Below, one piece after another: positions 21,055 through 30,648 of a stretch of DNA of 59,920 nt. This DNA is from Candidatus Saccharimonadota bacterium (lineage in GTDB: Bacteria; Patescibacteriota; Saccharimonadia; Saccharimonadales; Saccharimonadaceae), in NCBI GenBank assembly GCA_017459845.1, contig JAFUCF010000022.1:1-59920 (forward strand), given 5' to 3'. Both the position numbers and the translations under genes were made by a program. The stretch's first letter is position 1. Each line of letters begins with the position of its first letter. A model generated the notes under the pieces. It was not told the DNA's origin. It saw only the letters and a program-made list of their open reading frames with translations, and ran no database searches.

Positions 21055-21132
21055 AAACTTGAGACTTCTAGGATTGAACCCCTGGAGCGTCCCAAGGGGC
21101 AAACAGGGGTTCAAATCCCTTATCGCCCACCA
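21055..21132 (+). repeat. tRNA-associated palindromic element with copy of the tRNA-Val 3' end
   Basis: An inverted T-arm copy ATTGAACCCCTG (21073-21084) is followed by the 12-mer CGTCCCAAGGGG (21088-21099). A direct copy of the last 29 nt of tRNA-Val, including CCA, follows at 21104-21132. This is the most compact example of the arrangement seen after tRNA-Leu and tRNA-His. Confidence 0.85.
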
Positions 21133-21150
21133 TAACCACAATATAAATGT

Positions 21151-21227
21151 GGGCTGGTAGCTCAGTTGGTTAGAGCACGGGCCTTTTAAGCCCGGTGTCG
21201 AGGGTTCGAGCCCCTCCCAGCTCACCA
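21151..21227 (+). tRNA. tRNA-Lys (anticodon UUU)
   Basis: A 77-nt tRNA with acceptor stem GGGCTGG/CCAGCTC (one G-U pair), anticodon loop CTTTTAA, T-arm GGGTTCGAGCCC, discriminator A and an encoded CCA. Confidence 0.94.
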
Positions 21228-21610
21228 CGGAATTTGCGAGCAGGAAGAAACCGTAGGTTTCTTCGAAATTACGCAGAAGTAAAAATCGAGAGCTTGCTCT
21301 CGTATTTTTATTCCTGCGTAATTTCAAGAAGCAGCGAAACTGCTTACTGCGAGCCTAAATGACCGCCCCTTGGGACGCGGAAGGCCGAAGGCCTACAGAG
21401 GTCTGGCCGCGAAGCGGGCAGACCACGGCTGTTGTCAGAGTAAAAATCGAGAGCTTGCTCTCGTATTTTTTTTGGTTGCTGAATTTTTAGAAAAGTAGGC
21501 AAAGCCTACTTTTCGCGAACGCCCGACAGTGGTCTGGCTTCCAAGCCAGACCACGGTTACTGCCCTTCTGCTCCCTTGCAGCTAAGACAAAATATGATAT
21601 AATAATATTC
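21228..21610 (+). repeat. Nested palindromic repeat cluster after tRNA-Lys
   Basis: No gene was recognised in this region. At 21234-21360 lies a nested element: GCGAGCAG, GAAGAAACCGTAGGTTTCTTC, arms GAAATTACGCAG/CTGCGTAATTTC around a terminator-like CGAGAGCTTGCTCTCG core, then CAGCGAAACTGCTTACTGCGAGC. A second copy follows tRNA-Glu. Further on are the 12-mer CCCCTTGGGACG (21366-21377), GGTCTGGCCGC-type palindromes (21400-21424; diverged copy 21531-21552) and an AAAAGTAGGC/GCCTACTTTT hairpin near 21491. Confidence 0.75.
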
Positions 21611-23470
21611 ATGCATAAAGAAAACATTAGAAACGTTGCAATCATCGCTCACGTTGATCACGGCAAAACAACTCTTGTTGATGGGCTGCTAAAACAGTCT
21701 CATACCTTCCGTGATAACCAAGCCGAGATGTCTCAAACTCTTATTATGGACTCCGGCGACCAAGAGCATGAGCGCGGAATTACTATTACAGCCAAGCAGA
21801 CGGCTGTATACTACGACGGCTATAAAATCAACATTATTGATACTCCCGGCCACGCCGACTTCTCGGGCGAAGTAGAGCGTACGCTTAATATGGCAGATGG
21901 CGTGCTTCTTATTGTTGATGCCCAAGAGGGCCCAATGCCCCAAACAAAATTTGTGCTCCAAAAGGCTTTAGACTTAAAACTAAAACCAGTTGTAATTATC
22001 AATAAGATTGATAAGCCAGCCGCTAGGATTGAAGAAGTTAAAGACGAGATTGAAAGCTTATTCTTAGAGCTAGCTACAGATGAATCTCAGCTAAATTACC
22101 CGATTTACTATGCTATTGCTCGTGAGGGTAAGGCCGGCAAAACCACCGAGTTAGATGATGATCTCCATGTCATTTTTGAATCTATCATTAACGACATCCC
22201 GGCTCCAAAGGTCGATGATGACGCCGAGAAGGGCGCTCAGCTCCTCGTCGCCGCTCTTGCCGCCGACAATTATCTAGGCAAATATGCCATCGGTAAAATC
22301 TTCCGCGGTAAGCTCAAAAAGGGCGAAGCGGTTACGGTTATCCATGGCGAAACTTCAGATGGTGGCAATCTAGAACAGACTGATGACTCTCGCCAGTCTG
22401 TGAAGCGCTCAGATAAGATAGACAAAATCTTCACCTATCGTGGCCTCGGCAAAGAGGAGACTGACGAGGCTATTGCCGGAGACATCGTTGCTCTTACTGG
22501 CATCTCAGCGGCCAACATCGGCGATACAATCGCTACCGGCGACAACCCAGAGGCCCTCCCAACCATAGAGCTAGAGCCACCAACGCTTAGTATATATATT
22601 GGCCCAAACACATCACCATTAAAGGGCAAAGAGGGGGAGTTCACCACTTCTCGCCAAATTGCCGAGCGCTTAGAGCGTGAGCTAGAGACTAATATTGCTC
22701 TTAAAATCCAGCCAGATGGCCTGGGCTATAAAGTTTCTGGCCGTGGCGAGCTCCACTTATCTGTCTTGATTGAGACCATGCGCCGCGAGGGCTACGAGCT
22801 TGAAGCTGGTCGCCCAGAAGTAGTCTACAAAGAAGAAAACGGCCAGAAATATGAGCCAGTAGAGAGTTTAACTATAGAGGTAGATTCAGAATTTGTTGGT
22901 GCAGTCTCCCAAGAAATGGGCATCAGAAAGGCAGAGCTAAAGAGCCAAGAGCTTACTAGCACCGGCTCCACCCGCTTTAATTACGAGATTACTACGGCAG
23001 CCTTAATCGGCTTGCGCAACAACCTTCTTACTGCCACTAAAGGCACGGTTATTATGTCTAGCATCCCGATGGGCTATAAGCCGGCCGATAGTAAATATAA
23101 GCCAGAGCGAAACGGCGCGCTAATCTCCTTTGAGAGCGGCGTATCTACCGCTTATGCACTTGATGCTGCTCAAGCCCGCGGTGTCCTTTACATCCCGCCG
23201 CAGGTTCCAGTTTATCAAGGCATGATTGTTGGTCTTTCCAATAAAAAAGAAGATATTGATATCAACGTTTGCCGGGAAAAGCAGCTTACCAATATGCGTA
23301 CCCACGCCTCCGACGGAGCTATCCAGCTTACTCCATATACTAAATTGTCACTAGAACAGTGTCTAGATTTCTTGCTAGATGATGAGCTCCTAGAGGTCAC
23401 CCCGCAGTCTCTCCGGCTCCGCAAGCGCCAGTTAGATCCAATTAAGCGCAAACGTGAAAATCGTGTATAA
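21611..23470 (+). CDS. typA: Ribosome-associated GTPase TypA/BipA
   Basis: TypA/BipA is a translational GTPase related to EF-G and LepA that helps 50S assembly under stress. The 619-aa product has G1 AHVDHGKTT (13-21), the switch region [13 protein letters not shown]3 [16 protein letters not shown]4 NKIDKPAAR, domain II, and the TypA C-terminal region with [18 protein letters not shown] and [17 protein letters not shown]. Length is normal. TATAAT ends 7 nt before the ATG with no ribosome site, so it is likely leaderless. Confidence 0.97.
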   Translation: MHKENIRNVAIIAHVDHGKTTLVDGLLKQSHTFRDNQAEMSQTLIMDSGDQEHERGITITAKQTAVYYDGYKINIIDTPGHADFSGEVERTLNMADGVLLIVDAQEGPMPQTKFVLQKALDLKLKPVVIINKIDKPAARIEEVKDEIESLFLELATDESQLNYPIYYAIAREGKAGKTTELDDDLHVIFESIINDIPAPKVDDDAEKGAQLLVAALAADNYLGKYAIGKIFRGKLKKGEAVTVIHGETSDGGNLEQTDDSRQSVKRSDKIDKIFTYRGLGKEETDEAIAGDIVALTGISAANIGDTIATGDNPEALPTIELEPPTLSIYIGPNTSPLKGKEGEFTTSRQIAERLERELETNIALKIQPDGLGYKVSGRGELHLSVLIETMRREGYELEAGRPEVVYKEENGQKYEPVESLTIEVDSEFVGAVSQEMGIRKAELKSQELTSTGSTRFNYEITTAALIGLRNNLLTATKGTVIMSSIPMGYKPADSKYKPERNGALISFESGVSTAYALDAAQARGVLYIPPQVPVYQGMIVGLSNKKEDIDINVCREKQLTNMRTHASDGAIQLTPYTKLSLEQCLDFLLDDELLEVTPQSLRLRKRQLDPIKRKRENRV

Positions 23471-23477
23471 TTAGATT

Positions 23478-24254
23478 ATGTTAGTTGATTCTCATTGCCA
23501 TATTCACGACCAAGATACTTATGAGTATGTTGTTTCACGTGTTCAGGGTAAATATAAGCCAAATCCAAATGATTACACTCCAGAGAAACTTCTGGCGCGT
23601 GCCCACGAAAATGGCATAGAAAAGCTTATCTGTATTGGCACTAGCCATGAAGACTCCATAAAAGCCTGTGAGTTTGCAGCGCGGCACGAAAATGTCTTTT
23701 GGTCTTACGGTATCCACCCAGACGAGGCTGGCAGTAATTGGCAAATGGAGGGTTTTTTGCCAGAAGAATTGCCAGTTGCCATCGGCGAGATAGGTCTAGA
23801 CTACCGCAACGGCACAACAAACAAAGAGGCTCAGTTTAAGCTCCTTGAGCAGATGCTTCAGCTCGCGACAGATCATAATCTCCCTTGTATCTTTCATATT
23901 CGTGAGGCTTTTGACGATTTCTTCGCGGTATTGCGTAATTTTCCGGGGTTAAAGCGCGCTGTTGTCCACTCCTTTTCTGATAGCTCAGATAATCTAGAAA
24001 AGTGTTTAAATGAGGGCTTTTATATTGGTGTTAATGGCTTGTCCACCTTCGCCGACATTCCTATTCCGCCGTTAGAACGCGCTTTATTAGAGACGGATTC
24101 GCCATTTCTTGCTCCTGTTCCTCATCGCGGCGAGGTAGACGAGCCGGCCTTTGTTAAAAACGTTGCTAATTTCCTAGCTATTCACTATCAAACTACTTTT
24201 GAAGATGTAGCAAAGATTACAACAGATAACGCAGAAAGGCTGTTTGATATATGA
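23478..24254 (+). CDS. tatD: TatD family metal-dependent DNase/hydrolase
   Basis: The 258-aa product has the TatD blocks: DSHCHIHD at the N-terminus, CIGTSHED, YGIHPDEA near residue 77, IGEIGLDYRNG near 103, IFHIREAF near 137, VVHSFSD, GVNGLSTFAD and LLETDSPFLAP. These supply the metal ligands. It starts 7 nt after typA, with a TATAAT inside the end of typA and no ribosome site, so a leaderless start is likely. The downstream iscS overlaps by 4 nt. Confidence 0.94.
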   Translation: MLVDSHCHIHDQDTYEYVVSRVQGKYKPNPNDYTPEKLLARAHENGIEKLICIGTSHEDSIKACEFAARHENVFWSYGIHPDEAGSNWQMEGFLPEELPVAIGEIGLDYRNGTTNKEAQFKLLEQMLQLATDHNLPCIFHIREAFDDFFAVLRNFPGLKRAVVHSFSDSSDNLEKCLNEGFYIGVNGLSTFADIPIPPLERALLETDSPFLAPVPHRGEVDEPAFVKNVANFLAIHYQTTFEDVAKITTDNAERLFDI

Positions 24255-25411
24255 TTTATTTAGACTACGCCTCGGCTACGCCAGTTTCTGAAAAGGCTAT
24301 CAAGGCCATGTGGCCATATTTTAATGAAGATTTTTTTAATCCTTCTGCCCCCTATCTTGCCGCTAAGCACGTAAGAGAGGATTATGAAGCCGCCAAGGCC
24401 GAGCTTGCTCATATCATTGGCGCTAAAGGCGATGACCTCGTTATCACGGCCGGTGCCACCGAAGCTAACAACCTTGCGTTTTCTGCCCTAGATGTTATAA
24501 AAACCGAACATAAAAACTCCCAAGCGCTAGTTTTAGAAACCGAACACGCCTCCGTCCTAGAGCTTGGCAAAAAATATCAAGCCGGGCTTATTAAGGTAGA
24601 CCATACTGGACTGATAGATTTAGTAGATCTCAAACGTAAGTTGACAGGGAATACGGCATTTGTGTCTGTTGCTTTGGCTAACAATGAAATTGGTACCATC
24701 CAGCCTCTGGCAGAGATTGCTGAAATCATCAGAAAAGAACGCGAGACAAGGTTAATCACCGGCAACCCAATACCGCTAATCTTCCACAGTGATGCCTCTC
24801 AGGCTCTCAGCCTCATCCCAATTTCTGTTGCTAGATTAGGCGTGGACCTAATGACGCTAAACTCCGCTAAGGTTTATGGTCCAAAGGGGGTAGGCGCTCT
24901 TTACCAAGGGCACCAAGTAAGATTACAGCCAATTTCAGCAGGCGGCGGCCAAGAAAAAGGCCTTCGCTCTGGCACGGAGAATGTGCCTGGCCTTATCGGT
25001 TTTGCCGCTGCCGCCATCGAGGCTAAGGCTCACCAGAATGGCGCCAGAAAACGCTATGAGTCTATGGCTAAAATCTTAAAAGCAGAGTTAGAAAAATCGC
25101 CGGTCGCCCCAGCCTTTCTAGGCAACAAAAAGCATCAGCTTGCTAATTTTTGTCCAGTTTCTTTCCCGGGGATTGATGCCGAGCGGATCATCTATCTTTT
25201 AGAAGAAGAAGAGATTTATCTCTCTACGGGCGCGGCCTGTGCCGCCAGTAAAGGCGTTAAATCCCATGTCCTAAAAGCTATCGGCCTAAATGATGCAGAA
25301 ATCGCTGGCTCTCTCCGCATTTCGCTTGGCCTCCAGAATACAGCAGAGGATATGGCAGTAGCTGGGCAGAGAATTGTTGCTGCTATCTCTAAAGAACTTG
25401 CCAGATATTAG
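24251..25411 (+). CDS. iscS: Cysteine desulfurase (IscS/NifS family)
   Basis: A PLP enzyme that takes sulfur from cysteine. The 386-aa product has IYLDYASATPVS at the N-terminus, TAGATEANNLAF, FHSDASQAL, the PLP-lysine region LNSAKVYGPKGVGALY, RSGTENVPGLIGFA and the catalytic-Cys region YLSTGAACAASKG near residue 329. No IscU or other Fe-S scaffold is nearby, while mnmA follows within 1 kb, so a main role in tRNA 2-thiolation is plausible. It overlaps tatD by ATGA. Confidence 0.94.
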   Translation: MIYLDYASATPVSEKAIKAMWPYFNEDFFNPSAPYLAAKHVREDYEAAKAELAHIIGAKGDDLVITAGATEANNLAFSALDVIKTEHKNSQALVLETEHASVLELGKKYQAGLIKVDHTGLIDLVDLKRKLTGNTAFVSVALANNEIGTIQPLAEIAEIIRKERETRLITGNPIPLIFHSDASQALSLIPISVARLGVDLMTLNSAKVYGPKGVGALYQGHQVRLQPISAGGGQEKGLRSGTENVPGLIGFAAAAIEAKAHQNGARKRYESMAKILKAELEKSPVAPAFLGNKKHQLANFCPVSFPGIDAERIIYLLEEEEIYLSTGAACAASKGVKSHVLKAIGLNDAEIAGSLRISLGLQNTAEDMAVAGQRIVAAISKELARY

Positions 25412-25470
25412 TAAATGTGCTATAATATAGCACAGTAACTCGTACATTATTTTTTAGGAGGTATGTAATA

Positions 25471-26106
25471 ATGAAAAAAAATGCAAAGTTACCCGTCAAC
25501 TATACAGTCCGGAGCATGTGCGATGAGCTTATGGCTCGCCACTTTGACATCTTTGAGGAGATGGTTAGAGAAGCTGTAAGATTGATGACACAGATGTCTA
25601 CTGAGGCAGAGGTAGCATACAAGTCAGAAAGGGGGATTAACTTCGACCTAATCAGGTCAGAGAAAAAGTGGCTGCGGCGCGTAACCTATGTGGTATACGC
25701 AGAAGTCGTACCGTACATTCTGCATTCTGGCGTATTCAACGAAGGCAACTTCTTGAAAAACCCGGGGCCAGATATGTTTGATGCCGACATTATGGTGCTC
25801 TATGAAAATGGAGTACCTGTGGGGTTTGCCCTCTACGACAGTGGTGTCAGCTCTAGCAGACCTGAATTCATTGATTCAGTCTATTTAGATCAACGAATGG
25901 CAGACGAGGGAAGCATCGAAGACGGAGCAAGGATACTCTTGGCTAGTGTGATGAACAGATTTGATAAAGAAAGCAGGGCATACAAGGAATACTGCCCGCC
26001 CATCACCATTCTAAAGACACAAGAGGAGCTGTTCGATGAAACCATCCGGTGTTATGGATGGCAAATAACGGAAGATTATGATGAGTTAGTAGTCTATAAC
26101 CGTTAA
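25471..26106 (+). CDS. Hypothetical protein between iscS and mnmA
   Basis: A 211-aa cytoplasmic protein with a strong TTAGGAGG site about 10 nt upstream. The centre (VLYENGVPVGFALYDSGV then EFIDSVYLDQRM) resembles the core strands of GNAT acetyltransferases, but the acetyl-CoA loop is not clear, so this is only a suggestion. Codon use differs from neighbours (frequent AGG, GTA, ATC and CCG mix), hinting at a different origin, as for upp and the 37.6-41.3 kb genes. A terminator follows. Confidence 0.7.
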   Translation: MKKNAKLPVNYTVRSMCDELMARHFDIFEEMVREAVRLMTQMSTEAEVAYKSERGINFDLIRSEKKWLRRVTYVVYAEVVPYILHSGVFNEGNFLKNPGPDMFDADIMVLYENGVPVGFALYDSGVSSSRPEFIDSVYLDQRMADEGSIEDGARILLASVMNRFDKESRAYKEYCPPITILKTQEELFDETIRCYGWQITEDYDELVVYNR

Positions 26107-26117
26107 AAGCTTTACCC

Positions 26118-26149
26118 AAGGGCTGGCAATTTGCCAGCCCCTTTTTTTG
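26118..26149 (+). terminator. Terminator before mnmA
   Basis: GGGCTGGCAA/TTGCCAGCCC stem followed by seven T. Confidence 0.88.
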
Positions 26150-26164
26150 TTGTATAATTATAAT

Positions 26165-27256
26165 ATGAAAACAGTCTATGTTGGTATGTCTGGCGGCGTT
26201 GATTCGTCGCTCTCTGCTGTGCTTTTAAAAGAGCAGGGCTACCATGTTGTTGGCGTTTACATGAAAAACTGGTCTCGGGATTTACCTGGTATGCGCTGCC
26301 CTTGGGCAGAAGATTTGGCTGACGCCAAGCGTGTAGCGGTGCGGTTAGGTATAGATTTTAAAGTTTTTGATTTTGAGAATGAGTATAAGCAAAAAGTTGT
26401 AGATTATATGTTGGCAGAGTTTGGGAAAGGCCGCACCCCTAATCCAGACATTATGTGTAACCAAGAAATTAAGTTTAAACTCTTTTATGAAACTGCCAGA
26501 GAAGACGGCGCAGATTTAATCGCCACCGGCCATTATGCCAGAGTTTGGAATGATGAAGTCAAAGAACTAGCAAATCAAGGTTCCATCCTGGCCGGCGGTA
26601 CTCAGGCGCAACCCGCTCCGGCCCTTCTGATGGCTAAAGATGACAACAAAGATCAGACTTATTTCCTTTACCGTATTTCAGAAGAGGCTATTTCCCACAC
26701 GATTTTCCCAGTGGGCGGGATGCTAAAACCAGATGTTAAGAAGATGGCCGCTGAAAAAGGTTTAGATAATGCTTATAAAAAAGAGTCTATGGGCGTTTGT
26801 TTCGTTGGCGAAGTAGGGATGGAAGATTTTCTTAAAGAGTATTTTAAAGAGCAAGCTGGCCCGATTATAGACGTAGAAACTGGGGAAAAACTCGGCACGC
26901 ACGAGGGCGCAATCTTTTACTGCGTCGGTCAGCGCCACGGGCTCAACCTTGGTGGTGGCTTGCCGTATTACGTGGTAAGAAAGGATATTAAAGAAAACAT
27001 CGTCTATGTCTCGCGCAACCTTAACGCTAAAGATCTCTGGGCTACAGAGCTAGAGTTAGAGGATATCATTTTACGGCCGCAGGGCGCTGCGTATGACCAA
27101 GTGTTTGTCCGCTTGCGCCATCGCGCTGAGCTCATCCCGGCGCAATTAGATGGGAATAAGCTCATCTTTGAAAAGCCAGTCAAGCGCCCTGCTTCTGGCC
27201 AGTCCGCAGTTTTCTATCGAGATGGTGTTTGCCTCGGCGGAGGCATTATCATCTAG
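26165..27256 (+). CDS. mnmA: tRNA-specific 2-thiouridylase MnmA
   Basis: MnmA thiolates U34 of tRNA-Lys, -Glu and -Gln. The 363-aa product has the PP-loop GMSGGVDSS (residues 7-15), the first catalytic Cys in NPDIMCNQEIKF, ATGHYARV, KDQTYFLYRI and the second catalytic Cys in MGVCFVGE. Sulfur would come from IscS just upstream, and target tRNA-Lys(UUU) and tRNA-Glu(UUC) are in the window. Residues about 130-155 carry an extra segment over a palindromic stretch. TATAAT ends 6 nt before the ATG (likely leaderless); an in-frame upstream ATG lies before that box. Confidence 0.95.
   Translation: MKTVYVGMSGGVDSSLSAVLLKEQGYHVVGVYMKNWSRDLPGMRCPWAEDLADAKRVAVRLGIDFKVFDFENEYKQKVVDYMLAEFGKGRTPNPDIMCNQEIKFKLFYETAREDGADLIATGHYARVWNDEVKELANQGSILAGGTQAQPAPALLMAKDDNKDQTYFLYRISEEAISHTIFPVGGMLKPDVKKMAAEKGLDNAYKKESMGVCFVGEVGMEDFLKEYFKEQAGPIIDVETGEKLGTHEGAIFYCVGQRHGLNLGGGLPYYVVRKDIKENIVYVSRNLNAKDLWATELELEDIILRPQGAAYDQVFVRLRHRAELIPAQLDGNKLIFEKPVKRPASGQSAVFYRDGVCLGGGIII
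26583..26633 (+). repeat. Possible palindromic insertion in mnmA
   Basis: CCATC...GGCCGG and CCGGCC...GATGG are arranged as an imperfect inverted repeat in a segment rich in Ala, Gly, Gln and Pro (about 15-20 residues) that interrupts the usual spacing between ATGHYAR and KDQTYFL. It is shorter and weaker than the ligA, tyrS and trmD cases. Confidence 0.45.
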
Positions 27257-27288
27257 TCCTTTCTCTTGTTCTATGCTATAATTTTTCT

Positions 27289-29175
27289 ATGAATGCAAGT
27301 GATATCCGTACTAAATTTTTAGAGTTTCAAGTTAAAAAAGGCCACAAGGTCATTCCGCCAGCGCCGCTAGTTCTAGAGAACGATCCAACTACCTTGTTCA
27401 CTGGTTCTGGTATGCAGCCACTATTGCCATATCTTTTGGGCGAGCCGCACAAAGAGGGTACCCGCCTAGCCGATTCTCAGCCGGCTCTCCGTCTCCAAGA
27501 TATAGAGGATGTTGGCGATCCTCGCCACACCACGGTTTTTGAGATGCTTGGCAACTGGTCGCTTGGCGACTATTTTAAAGAGGAGCAGATTGAGAATTTC
27601 TTTGAGTTTTTGACAAAGGTCGTTGGCCTCGATCCCTCCAAAATATATGTCACTTGCTTTATTGGGAATGAGAAATACGGTATTCCAAAAGATACAGAAG
27701 CGGCCACAATCTGGCAGCGTGTCTTTAAAAAGGCCGGCATTGATGCCAAGATTGCCGAGATTGATACGGCGGAAAACGGCGATAAGCGCGGCATTAAACC
27801 AGGCGAGCGCATCTTCTTCTATAATGACAAAGAAAACTGGTGGTCTAGAGGTGGTGGCATTGAGACTACCCCGCTGGGCGATCCTTGCGGCCCAGATTCA
27901 GAAGTCTTTTATGATTTTGGCGAGGATAAACAAGACGAGGCTAAATACGGCAAGGCCCACCCCGCTTCAGACGGCGCCCGTTTTATGGAAATTGGCAACC
28001 AAGTCTTTATGCAATACAAGAGAAACCAGGACGGTACATTCTCTGAGTTAGAAAAGAAAAATGTCGATTTTGGCGGTGGCCTAGAGCGTATCACTGCCGC
28101 GAGCATTGGTAGCTATGATGTCTTCAAGATTTCTCTCTTAAAGCCGATTATAGATAAATTAGAGGAAATCAGCGGTAAAAGCTATGATAACAATACTGAT
28201 GAAATGCGTATTATCGCCGATCATCTCCGCGGCGCTTATCTCCTCTCGGCGCAAGGCCTCACCCCGTCCAACAAGGCTCAAGGCTACGCTCTCCGCCGGC
28301 TAATCCGCCGTGCGATTTTACGCGCCCTAGACCTTGGCATCGCCCAAAACTTCTTAACTAGCGTCATCCCAATCATCGCTAAAGAATACGAAACCTTGCC
28401 AGACACTATCCTTACCAACCGTAAGGATGCTCTTGCGGTTTTAGAGAAGGAAGAAAAAGCCTTCCGCTCTACCTTAGGTAGGGGTTTGAAGGAGCTACAT
28501 AAGATGACTACGCAAGACGCCGATGGTATCTTGACTGGTCAAGATTTATTCAAGCTCCAAGATACCTATGGCTTCCCACTAGAACTATCCGTGGAGGAGG
28601 CTTACCACCAAAACATCAAACTCTCTGATAATTACCAAGAGGAATTTGAGGCGGCCCTGAAAGAGCAGCGCGAGCGCAGCAAGACTGCATCAAAGGGTAT
28701 GTTTAAAGGTGGCCTAGAAGATCATGGCGAAATGTCTACCAAGTATCATACTGCTACCCATCTGCTTCTGGCTGCTCTACAAAAGCACATTAGTAAAGAC
28801 ATTTCTCAGCAGGGCAGCAACATTACCTCCGAGCGGATGCGCTTAGATTACAACACGGACCACAAGCTAACTGACGAAGAAAAGAAAATCGTAGAAGACC
28901 AAGTCAACGAATGGATTAAAGCTGATTTGCCGGTAACCTTCGCCGAATACGATAAGGATTATGCCAAAAACGAGCTCAAGGCACACGGCTCCTTCTGGGA
29001 GCGTTACCCAGACAAAGTTAAGGTTTACACTGTAGGTGAGCCAGATGCCCCAGCCTCCCGCGAGGTTTGCGGCGGCCCGCACGTAGAGCACACCGGGGTA
29101 TTAGGGCATTTTAAGATTCAAAAGGATGAATCTAGCTCGGCCGGCATCAGAAGGATTAAGGCGATATTAGAATAG
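27289..29175 (+). CDS. alaS: Alanyl-tRNA synthetase lacking the C-Ala domain
   Basis: The 628-aa product contains the class II catalytic core (motif 1 region VFEMLGNWSLGDYFKE; FGGGLERI), the tRNA-recognition region and the editing domain with HTATH near residue 489 and CGGPHVEHTG near 600. It stops just after the editing domain, whereas typical bacterial AlaRS is about 875 aa with a C-terminal C-Ala domain. I start at 27289: TATAAT ends 6 nt upstream and the sequence matches the usual AlaRS N-terminus (IRTKFLEFQVKKGH). It is followed 7 nt later by tyrS. Confidence 0.94.
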   Translation: MNASDIRTKFLEFQVKKGHKVIPPAPLVLENDPTTLFTGSGMQPLLPYLLGEPHKEGTRLADSQPALRLQDIEDVGDPRHTTVFEMLGNWSLGDYFKEEQIENFFEFLTKVVGLDPSKIYVTCFIGNEKYGIPKDTEAATIWQRVFKKAGIDAKIAEIDTAENGDKRGIKPGERIFFYNDKENWWSRGGGIETTPLGDPCGPDSEVFYDFGEDKQDEAKYGKAHPASDGARFMEIGNQVFMQYKRNQDGTFSELEKKNVDFGGGLERITAASIGSYDVFKISLLKPIIDKLEEISGKSYDNNTDEMRIIADHLRGAYLLSAQGLTPSNKAQGYALRRLIRRAILRALDLGIAQNFLTSVIPIIAKEYETLPDTILTNRKDALAVLEKEEKAFRSTLGRGLKELHKMTTQDADGILTGQDLFKLQDTYGFPLELSVEEAYHQNIKLSDNYQEEFEAALKEQRERSKTASKGMFKGGLEDHGEMSTKYHTATHLLLAALQKHISKDISQQGSNITSERMRLDYNTDHKLTDEEKKIVEDQVNEWIKADLPVTFAEYDKDYAKNELKAHGSFWERYPDKVKVYTVGEPDAPASREVCGGPHVEHTGVLGHFKIQKDESSSAGIRRIKAILE

Positions 29176-29182
29176 GAGAAGT

Positions 29183-30595
29183 ATGAAACTTTCAGAAGAA
29201 TTAGTATTTAGAGGTTTTCAGGCTGAAACAACCATTAAGGATGTTACTGCATTAGACACCCGGGAGAACAAACAGTTTTATTGGGGAGCCGATCCTAGCG
29301 CAGATAGTTTGACTATTGGCAATCTTGCCGCCCTCCTTATGTGCGCCTGCTTTGTTAAGCATGGTTACAAACCATACCTTCTCGTTGGTGGCGCCACCGG
29401 CCAGATTGGCGATCCCAAAGAAAACGGCGAGAGGGAATTAAAACCTCTTGAAGAAGTAGAAAGAAACAAACTCGCCATCAAGGCCCAAATAGAACGGGTA
29501 ATGGCAAACTACCTAGAGCTATGCTCGGGCGAAGACGAGGCAAAGAGTTCTCGCGCAGGCATTGTGCGAGCCGGATTTTCCGAAGACGCTCACCTGGGCG
29601 AGTACGCGAAAGTCCGCGGCGCAGCCCAGGCTGAGCATCTGACGGAAAATCCGCCGAGAGCACAAAAGCCAAGCGAGAATTCTTTGCCTTCGTCTTTAAA
29701 CTGCACAGGCATTACTCTGGTAGACAACCTTGACTGGTTTAAAGATATTAAATATCTAGACTTCTTGCGCGAGATTGGCAAGGCCTTCTCTATGACACAG
29801 CTCTTAGACCGCAAGTTCATCCAAAACCGCATTGGCGATGGTGGCTCTGGTATATCTTATGCAGAGTTTTCGTATACTTTAATCCAAGGATATGACTTCT
29901 TACATCTCTACCGCGAGCATGGTGTAGCTCTCCAGCTCTGCGGCGCTGATCAGTTCGGCAACTGTTCTACGGGTATTCACCTTATCAAGCGGTTAGAGAA
30001 CGCCGATGCTGATGCTTGGTCTACCCCGCTCGTGATTGATCCGGTCTCCGGCCGCAAGTTTGGTAAGAGCGAGGGCAATGCCGTTTGGCTAGCTGCAGAA
30101 GGCTCAAATTCTACCACGGTCTTTGATTTTTATCAGTTCTGGCTCAACCAACCAGATACCTCTGTAGAATACCTAATGAAGTTTTATACAGTTTATTCTG
30201 AAGATGAGATTAAACAAATCTTGAGCGAACACGAGAAATCCCCAGAGAAGCGTCTTGCCCAAAAAGCTCTGGCTAAATCTGTTACCGAGATTGTTCACGG
30301 CCGCGAGACAGCAGCGCATGCTATCAACGCCTCTGAAAAGCTTTTTGATAAGTCTTACACTCCAACGCCAGAAGACGCCGAGAATTTTGCCGGTGTCTTC
30401 CCAGAGCATAGCAAGGGCCCAGCCTTGGATGTCTTGGCTGAGTCCGGCCTTGCCACCTCCAAGTCGGATGCGAGAAAACTTATCAAAGCCGGTGCTATCT
30501 CTATGAACGGTCAGAAAATCGCCGATGAGGCGGCGGAGATAACCACGGCTGGCATCTTGAAAAAGGGCAAAAACAAATTTATCATTATAAAGTAG
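29183..30595 (+). CDS. tyrS: Tyrosyl-tRNA synthetase with palindrome-encoded insert
   Basis: The 470-aa product is longer than typical TyrRS (about 420). It has GADPSADSLTIGN in place of the usual HIGH-type motif (both His replaced), QLCGADQFGN, the KMSKS-equivalent FGKSEGNAVWL and a C-terminal S4 RNA-binding domain. Residues about 118-171 are an extra segment encoded by a 161-nt nested palindrome (29534-29694) that keeps the frame. The flanking AELTS-like core motifs are intact, so the enzyme is probably functional. AGGAG precedes the ATG; operon with alaS. Confidence 0.95.
   Translation: MKLSEELVFRGFQAETTIKDVTALDTRENKQFYWGADPSADSLTIGNLAALLMCACFVKHGYKPYLLVGGATGQIGDPKENGERELKPLEEVERNKLAIKAQIERVMANYLELCSGEDEAKSSRAGIVRAGFSEDAHLGEYAKVRGAAQAEHLTENPPRAQKPSENSLPSSLNCTGITLVDNLDWFKDIKYLDFLREIGKAFSMTQLLDRKFIQNRIGDGGSGISYAEFSYTLIQGYDFLHLYREHGVALQLCGADQFGNCSTGIHLIKRLENADADAWSTPLVIDPVSGRKFGKSEGNAVWLAAEGSNSTTVFDFYQFWLNQPDTSVEYLMKFYTVYSEDEIKQILSEHEKSPEKRLAQKALAKSVTEIVHGRETAAHAINASEKLFDKSYTPTPEDAENFAGVFPEHSKGPALDVLAESGLATSKSDARKLIKAGAISMNGQKIADEAAEITTAGILKKGKNKFIIIK
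29534..29694 (+). repeat. In-frame palindromic insertion in tyrS
   Basis: Outer arms at 29534-29554 (GGCAAAGAGTTCTCGC) and 29673-29694 (GCGAGAATTCTTTGCC) match with one mismatch in the core. Inside are perfect arms CGGATTTTCCG (29572-29582) and CGGAAAATCCG (29643-29653) and an inner CCTGGGC/GCCCAGG stem. It encodes about 54 residues absent from ordinary TyrRS. Confidence 0.88.
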
Positions 30596-30648
30596 TAGCA
30601 ACTTTTTCCACAACTTGGTATAATAAGGACAAGTAAGTGGAGAATACA

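Noticed and set aside
21025-21327. 100-aa minus-strand frame with WAIRDLNP-like motifs across tRNA-Val and tRNA-Lys
   Set aside because: It is the antisense translation of tRNA genes and repeats, a well-known spurious protein type.
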